Of a DNA stretch of 11,632 bases, positions 1-9,487 are shown in pieces. Where the stretch lies: NCBI GenBank assembly GCA_002284615.2, contig MU069953.1, forward strand, positions 203,260 through 214,891. The letters run 5' to 3'. The notes under the pieces are model-generated. The model ran no database searches, was not told the origin of the DNA, and saw only the letters and a program-made list of their open reading frames with translations. Source of the stretch: Dunaliella salina (Eukaryota; Chlorophyta; Chlorophyceae; Chlamydomonadales; Dunaliellaceae). The position numbers and the translations under genes are program-made. The first letter of the stretch is position 1, and each line of letters opens with the position of its first letter.

Positions 1-69
<69 letters not shown>

Positions 70-111
70 CACACACAGACACATACACACACGCACACAC
101 AAACCTCTTAC
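1..111. repeat. (CA)n microsatellite at left window end
   Basis: The window opens inside a pure CA array of 34 units (1-68). It decays into an imperfect CA-rich tract with AC, AG, AT and CG interruptions to about 111. The true left boundary lies outside the window. Together with the GT array at the right end it suggests that the contig was limited by microsatellites. Confidence 0.97.
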
Positions 112-414
112 AGAACACATACCTGCATTGCGTGTTGCCAGCTGTATGGATCCGTTCTCCCTAGCACTTGCACCAAACGCTCACAGGCAAGGAGCGATAA
201 ACCCACATCGCCAAAAGGGCGTCCCGTCCTTGTGATCACACCCACCTGCATAATTGTACACACAGGCGTTTACATGCAACTCCATTTCTCCCAGTGGAAG
301 GGTGAATAAACAAATCAGTCTATATTGCATTTCTTCAAGCAAAGCTCACATCTATAATTTGCCCAACGCTGCAGGGGAGCATCTGGAACTGACTTCATTT
401 CTGGCACGATGTAC
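112..414. other. No supported feature
   Basis: About 300 bp of mixed-composition sequence. Short open frames exist on both strands, but none has a convincing pair of splice signals or protein-like composition. It may be intron or downstream sequence of the minus-strand exon ending at 415. Confidence 0.5.
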
Positions 415-514
415 TTCCCTTTGCAGATTCAGAGCTCTGCGGATCACCATCAAGCTTTTGGGTTGCTGTCTTGCCCCCACTGGTGCTTGGCTGTGCCGCC
501 ATTGCTAGAGGCTG
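415..514 (-). CDS. Candidate exon, hydrophilic Ser/Gln-rich segment
   Basis: The minus-strand frame reads MAAQPSTSGGKTATQ, then KLDGDPQSSESAKG, before a GTACAT donor just below 415. An upstream in-frame stop limits the frame. A CAG|CAG acceptor at 514 keeps phase 0 with the exon at 712-846 and gives 33 codons plus one base. The ATG at 502-500 has a purine-poor but G+4 context and could instead be a true start. The composition is that of a disordered linker. No family was recognised. The acceptor has little pyrimidine tract, so the upper boundary is uncertain. Confidence 0.35.
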
Positions 515-711
515 CTGGTCTTCCACCCTCCGTTAAGAGACAGCAATTTGGAACCGCAGCTCTTCCCTGATTGTGACTTATGTCAGGCTGACGATGATGT
601 ACAAGACGAAAGCATGTCATCTCTTTTTGCACACACCCTCAGGCGGTCTCACCCTGCAAGGAGTATGCCATGCATACTATGCATTGTCAAGCATAGTCAG
701 AAACAACCCAC

Positions 712-846
712 CGCAGGGTTGACTTTGCCCGCGCGATCATCTGTCAGCAGCACTCGCGCACACTCTTCAAAACCACTTTCGCTCTCCTGCATGGACACGC
801 AGAAGGCATGGTAATTTGGTGATCGGTGCTGCTGCACCTTCACTCC
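712..846 (-). CDS. Candidate 45-codon exon of an unrecognised protein
   Basis: This is one of the cleanest exon candidates. A long pyrimidine tract (TTCTTCCTCCTCCTCTTGC) ends in TTCACAG|G at 846. The open frame begins GVKVQQHRSPNYHAFCVSMQ, continues through ESGFEECARVLLTDDRAGK, and ends at a GCG|GTGGGT donor at 712. It is exactly 135 nt, phase 0 at both ends. The frame also continues upstream to an ATG at 885-883, giving MRFFLLLLQPCSQ, which resembles a short signal peptide. So 885 could be the start of a secreted protein instead of the tract being a splice acceptor. No domain was recognised. The neighbour at 415-514 follows in phase. Confidence 0.55.
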
Positions 847-980
847 CTGTGAACATGGTTGCAAGAGGAGGAGGAAGAAACGCATGCTGTGTACACACTG
901 CCATCATCTGCTGCAAGCAGGGCTTGTGCAAGTGCCCTATGTCTTTGAGTCAGCTTTGCTTTTTAACACTAATGGTGAGG

Positions 981-1106
981 TTATGCATGAAATGATGAAG
1001 GGATGGCAGGCAAATCCTCCAGAGAAGCCCAGTTCAAATCCACTTTTACCGATTCCAGACCAGGACAGCCTCCCACCTGGGCACGGTTGCCAATTGCAGG
1101 AGCAAC
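981..1106 (-). CDS. Candidate terminal exon with stop codon
   Basis: After an ACCCAG|G acceptor at 1106 the minus strand is open for 41 codons to a TAA at 983-981. It begins VAPAIGNRAQVGGCPGLES and continues VKVDLNWASLEDLPAIPSS. Phase 0 entry matches a possible TTT|GTCACC donor of the exon at 1263-1329. The stop makes it a possible C-terminus of the large minus-strand gene. There is no clear AATAAA signal shortly beyond it. A GTAAAA donor-like site at 1053-1058 inside this frame could instead define a 27-nt micro-exon. No family was recognised. Confidence 0.4.
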   Translation of the reverse strand, partial: VAPAIGNRAQVGGCPGLESVKVDLNWASLEDLPAIPSSFHA

Positions 1107-1262
1107 CTGGGTCTATGAAATAAGTGTGACGGCATTCTAGAGTCTGTGGGTTGATCCCGTTCCTGAAGGCTCGCTTGCAATGATATGCAAAAAGTAATGC
1201 AGTGATCCTATGGCCTGTGTAGCTCATCCATTTCCTCCCCAATTTAAAGGTTGCAAGGTGAC

Positions 1263-1329
1263 AAAGGGATCAAATCCATCAGCCATAAAGATTGGCTGCT
1301 CAGCTTCCTCTTGAAGTGGAATAAGTCTG
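1263..1329 (-). CDS. Candidate small exon, penultimate or terminal
   Basis: A pyrimidine-rich acceptor (TTCCTTGTTCCCAG) at 1330 is followed by RLIPLQEEAEQPIFMADGF then DPF. If a TTT|GTCACC donor below 1263 is used, it leaves phase 0 and joins the exon at 981-1106 across a 156-nt intron. If that donor is not used, the frame continues TLQPLNWGGNG to a TGA at 1226-1224, so the exon would be the terminal one. The peptide is acidic and protein-like, but no domain was recognised. Confidence 0.45.
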
Positions 1330-1786
1330 CTGGGAACAAGGAAAGCACGCACACACAAAACTTCCACATAACAAAAAAAGTGAAGCTTGGTGTCTGACTA
1401 AGCGCTTGCTCAAAAGGCAAAACACAATGTTGCGCACATGGGCAAAACAAACCTAGTTTTCCTGGCAAAACAAAGATTCCTAGTCCACCTCCTCCCCAAT
1501 TACTATAGCCATTAGGCATCCTTCCTAAGGTTCTTCTTCCTTCACAACACAGGAGTGATGGATTGTTAAAGCCTACTTGAGAGTGCGTGCATCAATGGAG
1601 AGAACCCTCACCTTCCCACTTAGCAAGCAAGAGAAAACAAAGAGAAGGGGCGACAATTATGGTAATAAGGCAAGTCATTTTTCTGCCAGCGCATCACTGT
1701 GGCTGCCCAGGAAATGATAGTGTCAGGGCAGCCTAACACTCTGTTCCTGCACTGCAGTGCTCTCACTTTGTTGCTTCACTCGTCCC
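1330..1786. other. No supported feature
   Basis: About 450 bp with pyrimidine-rich minus-strand stretches that look intronic and several short frames without paired splice signals. I see no RNA gene or repeat here. Confidence 0.4.
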
Positions 1787-1916
1787 CCAGTCTGTACCCC
1801 TTCTATGCAAGGCTGCTGCAAGCAGTCATGGATTTTGACTGATGGTTTCTCTCTTTGTAAGCCTTGTAAACCAATGCAAAGCAGCAAAGCGACACGCTGC
1901 AGGCTGTTGCACTCAT

Positions 1917-1976
1917 CACAGGCCAGTACCAGCTCCAATAGAAACGTTTAAGCCGGTCTAGCATGGCGATCAGCAA
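1917..1976 (-). pseudogene. Duplicated 60-nt exon copy with lost splice donor
   Basis: The frame reads LLIAMLDRLKRFYWSWYWPV after a GGCCCACAG acceptor. Compared with the sister copy at 2120-2179 it has two synonymous changes and two conservative ones (V to I, Q to R). The base pair that makes the donor GTGAGT in the sister is changed to ATGAGT here (position 1916). A GT three bases upstream (CCT|GTGATG) could serve as a weak substitute and would drop only the last Val. The copy may be dead, a mutually exclusive alternative exon, or spliced with a 3-nt shift. Confidence 0.5.
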
Positions 1977-2119
1977 CTGTGGGCCAGATACCCACCGTAC
2001 CCCTTTTTTTGCAAGGCAGCCGCAAGCAGTCATGCATTTTGAGTGATGGTTCCTCTCTTGTAAGCCTTGCCAATTTATGCGAAACGGCAAAGAGACCCGC
2101 TGCAGGCTGCTGCACTCAC

Positions 2120-2179
2120 CACAGGCCAGTACCAGCTCCAATAGAATCGTTTGAGCTGGTCTAGCATGGCGACCAGCAA
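2120..2179 (-). CDS. Candidate 60-nt exon, intact copy of duplicated pair
   Basis: The frame reads LLVAMLDQLKRFYWSWYWPV between a GGCCCGCAG acceptor (2180-2182) and a consensus GTG|GTGAGT donor (donor G at 2119). Phase is 0 at both ends. The peptide is rich in aromatics and could be a short amphipathic helix. The same frame stays open upstream through a poly-Ser tract to an ATG at 2329-2327, so this may be the 3' part of a larger exon (2120-2329) encoding MTPTMLASMLTAASLG plus Ser repeats. Conserved coding against diverged flanks in the two copies supports the frame. No family was recognised. Confidence 0.5.
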
Positions 2180-2214
2180 CTGCGGGCCAGATGCCCACTG
2201 CACAGCCTCACTAC

Positions 2215-2223
2215 TGCTGCTAT

Positions 2224-2255
<32 letters not shown>

Positions 2256-2270
2256 CCACTGCTGCTGGTT
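2215..2270. repeat. CTG/CAG trinucleotide repeat
   Basis: There are nine perfect CTG units at 2226-2252, flanked by interrupted CTG/CTA/CCA triplets. On the minus strand this is AGC/CAG and would encode a serine run (about 10 Ser, His, 4 Ser) in the frame that continues into the 2120-2179 exon. In the CAG (Gln) frame there is a TAG within the tract. If translated, its length would be polymorphic. Confidence 0.85.
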
Positions 2271-2329
2271 GTGGCTGTATCCCCTAAGCTGGCGGCTGTG
2301 AGCATGGATGCAAGCATGGTGGGCGTCAT

Positions 2330-2676
2330 CTTTCAAAGCAAATCGGAAAGCAGCAGGTGCATCGCTTAGCTCACAATCATTTTTTCCCTTTGTAGGTATG
2401 GATTGGACGCGTATTGCAATTCAAGCTTTCAAGGCTGTGAAATGACTGTCAAGTAAGGATATGTTACTGCCATGTGTGAGCTTGCTTGTTTTGGCAGTCT
2501 TGGTCAAGTAGATCAGCAAGGCAATGGGTGAGTAAAGGCCACAGCGTGGGACACAGGGCGAAACATCACCATCAAAGAGAAGGCTTCATGAAAAAAGGCC
2601 AAAAAGATACCCAGAGGGTGCAAAAGAAGGACAGCTGCACTGCATGTGAAAAGGGAGAGGAGGAGATGGGAAACAC
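2330..2676. other. No supported feature
   Basis: About 350 bp without convincing exons on either strand. A 78-codon plus-strand frame (2486-2722) is basic and low-quality, with no family resemblance; it overlaps a minus-strand exon candidate at 2677-2718. Confidence 0.4.
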
Positions 2677-2718
2677 CAGGGAACCCCAACATTGCTTCAG
2701 CAGCACATCAGCAGCACT
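2677..2718 (-). CDS. Candidate 42-nt micro-exon
   Basis: Between a CTTGTTCAG acceptor and a CTG|GTGTTT donor the minus strand reads SAADVLLKQCWGSL, 14 codons, phase 0 to 0. It is phase-compatible with 2120-2179 but not directly with 2813-2863, which leaves phase 1. So either another exon intervenes or this one is false. The evidence is limited to splice signals and composition. Confidence 0.3.
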
Positions 2719-2812
2719 CTGAACAAGGCCAGAAGTGATGGTGAGTATGGCAAAGACACAAAAGCAGACTGCCAGTGGAGTTCAGTCTGGAGTCCACACC
2801 TCACACTCTTAC

Positions 2813-5278
<2,466 letters not shown>

Positions 5279-6120
5279 CTTTGCTTCCACAATGTTACAA
5301 AAACTACATGTTCCTGGTCTGTCCTCACTTTCTGTTTCAAATAAAATATTCATATCGTTTCATTCATTTTGTTTCTTTTTTGTGAAAATTTTGGCACCTC
5401 GTCAGGAGGAATCAAAAAGCATAGCTTTTGGACATCAAGGGTCAATCCTTTTAAAAATTGTATTCGGAACCGTCACATCAAGAGCTATCGAATGGTATTT
5501 AGGTGAACCCAATCGGAGGAGATGGGGGATGGTGAGTGGTTGAGGGAGGTCTGGACTTTTTGGGAATTCCCCTCCAGAATTTGTCTGAGCCACTTCCACA
5601 CACTTATAAATAATCATCGAATTCCTGGGCTCAAGAACAGTCGATCGGCACCCTCTTTGGGCGAATCCGTAANGGGGGGGGGGGGGGGCTGTGCGCATGG
5701 CTGGGAGTCTGTGCCATGCGCGCAAGGTTGTGGGCAGCTGGGGGTTTGGAGGCGAACATGAAGCAAAAAATTTAAAACTTCTATGATAGTGACGATGTGT
5801 AATATGTGCTTGCATGGTGAAGTCAGGAGGGTAGTTTATGGACTACCAAGCCAGTTGTGGGTGCCTGGAAGGGCAGGTTTGCGTGGGCGTCTGTTCCTCA
5901 GTTTTCGTCCTGCATCTCTGCTCCAAGTCCAAGTATGTTTGATTGCAATGAGGATACAGACGGACAGGGAATTTGAAGAGGGACAGATTGGTACCCTTAT
6001 TATCTACATGGCATAGGAAAGGGTGTGTTTTGGGGGTGGTGGGTGGGTCAGGGGGGTCCGACCCAAAATTTGGGCAAGGCGCCCAATACTTTTTACCATC
6101 CTGACCTCGTCCCAAATTAC
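5279..6120. other. Non-coding or unresolved stretch with assembly gap
   Basis: More than 800 bp without a convincing exon. It contains a single N at 5673 next to a run of 15 G (5674-5688), where the assembly is probably unreliable. The GC-rich part at 6047-6087 contains small inverted repeats (GGGTC...GACCC, CCCAAAATTTGGG, TTGGGC...GCCCAA). A phase-2-entry exon that would link 6121-6166 to 5078-5278 was not found. Confidence 0.4.
5673..5688. other. Ambiguous base and poly-G run
   Basis: One N is followed by 15 consecutive G, a typical low-quality position. Frames crossing it cannot be trusted. Confidence 0.9.
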
Positions 6121-6166
6121 CAAACAAATTGTGGCACTTCTTGCCATAAGGAACAAGCCCATGCTG
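6121..6166 (-). CDS. Candidate 46-nt exon
   Basis: A good acceptor (CTTTTGTTCTTCAG) and a TTTG|GTAATT donor bound 46 nt. All three frames are open. The one in phase with the upstream exon reads AWACSLWQEVPQFV and leaves in phase 2; the phase-0 alternative reads QHGLVPYGKKCHNLF. The splice sites are stronger evidence than the peptide. Confidence 0.45.
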
Positions 6167-6235
6167 CTGAAGAACAAAAGCAAGGCTGAGGGGTTGGCTA
6201 CCAATCCCTTATCACAAGCCAAGCTAAAAGCCTAC

Positions 6236-6314
6236 TCGGAGGTGTTTCAACCATGCAATGACACTTCTTGTACCAGGACTTATTGTACATGGACTTGAGA
6301 ACACTCGAGTGCAC
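6236..6314 (-). CDS. Exon: VHSSVLKSMYNKSWYKKCHC
   Basis: The acceptor GTGTGCTCCTTTCCAG opens a 79-nt frame VHSSVLKSMYNKSWYKKCHC then MVETPP, with donor CCGA|GTAGGC, phase 0 in and 1 out. It joins the upstream exon in frame. The 57-nt intron between them (6315-6371) is itself a stop-free multiple of three. The peptide is basic with aromatic and Cys residues. No family was recognised. Confidence 0.55.
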
Positions 6315-6371
6315 CTGGAAAGGAGCACACAGACTGCAACAATCTGTCATTAAGATTCTCAAGCCACCTAC

Positions 6372-6503
6372 CTTTGCCCTGAAATTCAGCCGTCCGGTAT
6401 TGTGCAAACGCTTCAGCAGGGAGTGGACAACAGCAGCAGCGGATGCCTGTGTGGACGGGTGCACCAGGAACATGTTCATGGTTTTTGTGATGCAGTCTCT
6501 GCT
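6372..6503 (-). CDS. Exon: helical segment with LLKRLHNTGRLNFRAK
   Basis: The minus strand reads SRDCITKTMNMFLVHPSTQA, then SAAAVVHSLLKRLHNTGRLN, then FRAK at a consensus AAG|GTAGGT donor. Starting at 6503 after GGGAAGCAG gives 44 codons, phase 0 to 0, compatible with 6867-6941 upstream and 6236-6314 downstream. An alternative acceptor near 6532 (ATGGTAG) would lengthen it to 160 nt. The frame has the Leu/Val/Ala pattern of helical repeats. The product is not recognised. Confidence 0.55.
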
Positions 6504-6866
6504 CTGCTTCCCACTAGTTTGCATGTTCTTGCTACCATATCATCATCAACACAGAGGAAAGGAAAACGGTGCTCCAGGTTTCTTTCTAGGAGGCCTGGCT
6601 TTGTAGCTCTTGATCTTGTGCTCTTTGCTGGCCCAAACAGCCTCTAGGCATTTAATGCTTAGGAGCAAGCTTGCTCTAATGGACGCTGACATGGAGTGAT
6701 TTAGAGCACCTGCATACTACAATTTCTGTCAAAAGCAGTTGACATGCCAGTTCAAACTTGCTGCTGAAGCAATGTTGTAGTAAGGCCATTAGAACCAACT
6801 GTATTTTACCATACACATGCACATATACCATAAACTTTGCTTAAGGATGATGAGCTCCTGAATTAC

Positions 6867-6941
6867 CTGTGTACCACACTTTTGGGACAGCACATTTTGC
6901 ATGTACACGCGGTAAGGGGAGAAGGATCCCTCATACATCTC
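6867..6941 (-). CDS. Exon: EMYEGSFSPYRVYMQNVLSQ
   Basis: A long pyrimidine tract (CTGCTCCCGTTCCTGTTGCTGCCCTTTCAG) precedes 75 nt reading EMYEGSFSPYRVYMQNVLSQ then KCGTQ, with donor CAG|GTAATT. Phase is 0 at both ends. This is one of the best exons by splice-site quality. It is followed by a 363-nt predicted intron to 6503, which could hide another exon. Confidence 0.6.
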
Positions 6942-7127
6942 CTGAAAGGGCAGCAACAGGAACGGGAGCAGTTGGAAGGTTGATATGCTTGCAAGCCCCA
7001 AAAAAGGTGTGTACTGTTAACCAAGGCAGGAACGCACTTTGCTGGATCCTGCAAACCACCCAGGGCAGCTGTACCATGAGTGATCGCACACAGGCAAGCT
7101 TTCCTTCATTCACACTGCATTAGCTAC

Positions 7128-7209
7128 CTAGCTTTACAATGGCTTGCAAAGCTTTCTGCAGAGGAATCCTGGAGGCTGCATGCACAAATCTGCACAACAA
7201 ATCGGTGAC
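7128..7209 (-). CDS. Candidate exon: VTDLLCRFVHAASRIPLQKA
   Basis: The frame reads VTDLLCRFVHAASRIPLQKA, then LQAIVKL, with a CTAG|GTAGCT donor (phase 1). The GTGCAG acceptor at 7210 keeps phase 0 with the exon at 7381-7479. A second acceptor at 7260 (TTCTCCGCAG), behind the TTCC-repeat pyrimidine tract, would extend the frame by TLNLWLVYNWGRPVVQ but then needs phase 1 entry. The peptide is amphipathic and fits helical repeats. Confidence 0.45.
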
Positions 7210-7279
7210 CTGCACCACAGGGCGGCCCCAGTTGTAGACCAACCACAGATTGAGGGTTGCTGCGGAGAACCAATGCATG

Positions 7280-7299
7280 GGAAGGAAGGAAGGAAGGAA
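7280..7299. repeat. (GGAA)5 short tandem repeat
   Basis: Five GGAA units. On the minus strand they are TTCC and form a pyrimidine tract just upstream of the TTCTCCGCAG acceptor at 7260. Confidence 0.9.
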
Positions 7300-7380
7300 G
7301 GGGAGGGGTAAAATTGCAGGCGAGACTGTTAAAGGTGAAATTTTCTGCAGAGAAAAATTCTTTAGTGAAAGTCCCCTCAC

Positions 7381-7479
7381 CGTGGCAATCTTCATGCCCC
7401 ATGTGGAGTACAGGTGGCCCAGAACCAGAGACAGCTGCTCCTCCTGTGAGTGGTCAGGCAACACTCTCATGCCGCACTC
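7381..7479 (-). CDS. Exon: ECGMRVLPDHSQEEQLSLVL
   Basis: Ninety-nine nt read ECGMRVLPDHSQEEQLSLVL then GHLYSTWGMKIAT to an ACG|GTGAGG donor, phase 0 to 0. The acceptor ATGATTGCAG has a weak pyrimidine tract, and an in-frame TGA overlaps it, so the frame cannot extend further. A CACTCACAG acceptor inside (before EEQL) is an alternative that would keep phase. Amphipathic helix pattern, no domain recognised. Confidence 0.5.
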
Positions 7480-7713
7480 CTGCAATCATGGTTTTAGCAA
7501 GGAGGACAATTGGAGGCCATGCCTGCTGCTGATGGGGTAAGATGTTATGTCTTTCAGGCTTAAGCTGCCAGGTTTTTGGTGGAAACATAGGGAAAGAGCA
7601 ACCTTCTGAGAGGGGTTGTACGTGCTCTGGCTGGCAGACTAGCTTCAAAGGCGGAGGTAAGGCATCAAAGCAGGTGATGGATGGATCTGACAGGCTGCGC
7701 ACATGCTGCTCAC

Positions 7714-7771
7714 TCGAGAGCTGGATAAGCGCTAGTAGCAAAGGAATTGAACACCGTGTAAACAAGTGCAG
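7714..7771 (-). CDS. Candidate exon: ALVYTVFNSFATSAYPAL
   Basis: Acceptor CCCTGCCTTTGCAG and donor CTCGA|GTGAGC bound 58 nt that read ALVYTVFNSFATSAYPAL with two leading and two trailing bases. A different frame is open through a much longer stretch (7454-8035, 193 codons, Leu/Pro-rich with a hydrophobic run LLTALQTAFTSGFFFLATCLL near 7900). The real coding frame in this region is therefore uncertain. Confidence 0.35.
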
Positions 7772-7941
7772 CTGCAAAGGCAGGGCCATGCTGGCACAGA
7801 CAAAGCTAGCATTCACAGGCGCATCAGCACGCGTGTAGTCAGGGGGGGATGGCAGCAGCAAGCAAGTAGCAAGGAAAAAGAAGCCACTAGTGAAAGCTGT
7901 TTGAAGGGCAGTCAGGAGAACAGCTAAAATGAAGCATGGAA

Positions 7942-7954
7942 GGGGGGGGGGGGG
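7942..7954. repeat. Poly-G run (13)
   Basis: Thirteen consecutive G. The length is likely imprecise, and any frame that crosses it (such as 7454-8035 minus) is unreliable. Confidence 0.9.
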
Positions 7955-8176
7955 AAGTAAGGGAAGAAGAAGGGGAGAGAATTGAGGGAGACTGTGAGAT
8001 GGCCTGAACCTGTTTTGGTGCCCTCTCATAATCATTTAAATGATGTCCTTTTTAACCCCTGGAGATGAACTCTGGAGATAAGGCAATTTTCTTGGATCAT
8101 GCATAGTTGATAAACAAAATTGACTTTGGGGCAGGTGTGTGCCTTTCAGAGAATGCGATCATTTCACACCTTCCTG

Positions 8177-8260
8177 GATCCGGAGGGATCCAGAGGGATC
8201 CCTCCCGATCCCTCTGGAATCCGGAGGGATTCCAGAATGGAATCTGGAATTTCCAGATTC
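8177..8260. repeat. Palindrome cluster built on GGATCC and TCTGGA
   Basis: Several hairpins overlap. TCCAGAGGGATC (8189-8200) pairs with GATCCCTCTGGA (8207-8218) around a 6-nt loop, with CCGGA/TCCGG arms further out. GGAATCC pairs with GGATTCC around a GGAG loop (8216-8233). GAATCTGGAA pairs with TTCCAGATTC around one base (8240-8260). A separate 12-bp palindrome TCAGAATTCTGA is at 8374-8385. No target duplication was found, and no protein-like frame fits. Confidence 0.8.
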
Positions 8261-8942
8261 GGAAAAATCTGTGTCCTGGACCCCGTCAAAATCAGGCAGC
8301 CCTTAGTCACTCGTTTTACAGAATTCCACACCTTCCAGCAAGCTTCTCACATACTTTTCAATCCATGCAAATTTCAGAATTCTGACCACAATTCTGGATG
8401 CAGGCCTAATCATGGTAGAAAGGATTTTACGATCAAAGAATTGGAGAAAGGGCAAGGCTTAGCTCTATGCATCAAAAGTTGGCATTTTTTAGTTTGGGCA
8501 TGCCAACTCATGTCCTGAAAAAGAGGTGCCCTCCTTTTATTCTTAACGTAAATTTGAAGCTTGATACGTGCCCAATTCCTGCAGTTCTCGGTCATTCATT
8601 CTTGAGAGGGACCCTGCTCTGACAAAAGTGCAGTGAGGGTTTGAGATGCCTAGTGGTAACGTTGCACATGATTTCAGGATGTTGCGAGGGCCCCTGATGC
8701 TTGCCGGTTTTTGGCCACGTGGAGAGGTGCTCAGAAACAGGGAGGTCCGGCCAGGCACAGAAAGGCCTGCACCCGCTGCTTGTCCTGGCTGATTCATGGG
8801 GTTATCAGCGTCAACATTTATGCTGCCTTGCTGGGCTCCGCAATGTTGTAAAGCTAATTTCTCTCAAGCTTTTGCATGTGGAGGGCTGTCTGCATGCGTA
8901 CTGGTTCTCAGCTGATTTTTCTTTCTTGGTTCTTTTTTGGAC
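8261..8942. other. Weak coding hints only
   Basis: A minus-strand frame at 8543-8797 begins MNQPGQAAGAGLSVPG and ends in a stop after 84 codons. An overlapping frame reads QDKQRVQAFLCLAGPP after an AATCAG acceptor. Both are protein-like in part, and neither has paired splice signals that agree in phase with neighbours. The rest shows nothing. Confidence 0.3.
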
Positions 8943-9011
8943 AAGTGGGAAGCTTTGCAAGCAATGCTGATAAATTTGCCAAAGCCAGTTCTTCATGACA
9001 CAGGGGTGGCA
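8943..9011 (-). CDS. Candidate exon: PPLCHEELALANLSALLAKL
   Basis: After CACCATCATCAG the minus strand reads PPLCHEELALANLSALLAKL then PT, with a weak ACTT|GTCCAA donor. Length 69 nt, phase 1 to 1. The Leu/Ala pattern is a clear amphipathic helix. The donor is poor, and the plus strand is open here too (DKWEALQAMLINLPKPVL), so strand assignment rests on consistency with neighbours. Confidence 0.3.
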
Positions 9012-9198
9012 CTGATGATGGTGACGTGCAGTACATGGGGCAACAACAGGACCATTCTGCAGCAGAGTATGCCCTGTTCGCGCATGAGTGCATGCATGTA
9101 CAGTCGAGTGTGCCATGCTTGCTGTTCCTGCCATGCCTTGCTCACTTGCTCCCCTCATTCTTCAACAGTGCTTGCTCCCCTCGCAATGCACATCACAC

Positions 9199-9306
9199 CA
9201 TCGATGAACATCAGCAATTAGCAACGGAATCATCAGCATGCTCAATTGGTTGCCCTTGCTGGTCTTGGTGCCAGGGAATAGCCTATTCCGGAAATACACC
9301 ATCAAC
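9199..9306 (-). CDS. Candidate exon: LMVYFRNRLFPGTKTSKGNQ
   Basis: After a GGTCCACAG acceptor at 9307 the frame reads LMVYFRNRLFPGTKTSKGNQ, then LSMLMIPLLIADVHR, with a possible CGATG|GTGTGA donor at 9199. The first base completes an ATG with the two trailing bases of 9349-9487. The frame also runs upstream as IIDSAVIAGRVHR up to the TAA at 9347-9345. So the alternative is one long reading interrupted by a stop. No family was recognised. Confidence 0.4.
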
Positions 9307-9348
9307 CTGTGGACCCTTCCGGCAATCACTGCAGAGTCAATGATTTAC

Positions 9349-9487
9349 ATAACTCCGATTGCGATGGGATATTTAGTGAAGAAGCTGTTCTGAGGGCCTG
9401 CAATGGCCGGGCTGGGAAGGTCAAACCCAAATATTGTGAAATCTTTGTACTCAGACATTGCACGTGGCCTCTCCCACTGTGCTGATG
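9349..9487 (-). CDS. Candidate exon: FTIFGFDLPSPAIAGPQNSF
   Basis: The acceptor ACACTGCAG at 9488 opens SAQWERPRAMSEYKD, then FTIFGFDLPSPAIAGPQNSF, then FTKYPIAIGV, with donor AT|GTAAAT. Length 139 nt, phase 1 in and 2 out. It joins the next exon in frame over a 42-nt intron. The pyrimidine tract before the acceptor is weak. The product is not recognised. Confidence 0.4.

Larger units (their letters stand above)
1787..2192. repeat. Tandem duplication, two ~203-bp copies
   Basis: Copy 1 (about 1787-1989) and copy 2 (about 1990-2192) align at a constant offset of 203 bp; for example the GGCCAGTACCAGCTCCAATAG block begins at 1921 and again at 2124. The non-exonic part differs at roughly one site in five or six. 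The minus-strand 60-nt exon within each copy differs at only four of 60 sites. A short stretch homologous to the unit start is also visible just beyond 2192. Confidence 0.85.

Noticed and set aside
884..1123. Plus-strand frame containing VPYVFES, reminiscent of an exportin-1 motif
   Set aside because: Only a seven-residue resemblance, no further exportin-like exons on the plus strand, and it overlaps a better minus-strand terminal exon.
7454..8035. 193-codon minus-strand frame with a hydrophobic run
   Set aside because: It crosses a 13-base G run, has no start context, and is partly out of frame with the better splice-bounded exon 7714-7771; a membrane protein here is not supported.
8811..9158. 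115-codon minus-strand frame at 8811-9158
   Set aside because: His/Cys-rich and low-complexity in translation, without splice support; an overlapping minus-strand frame with a helical pattern is preferred at 8943-9011.
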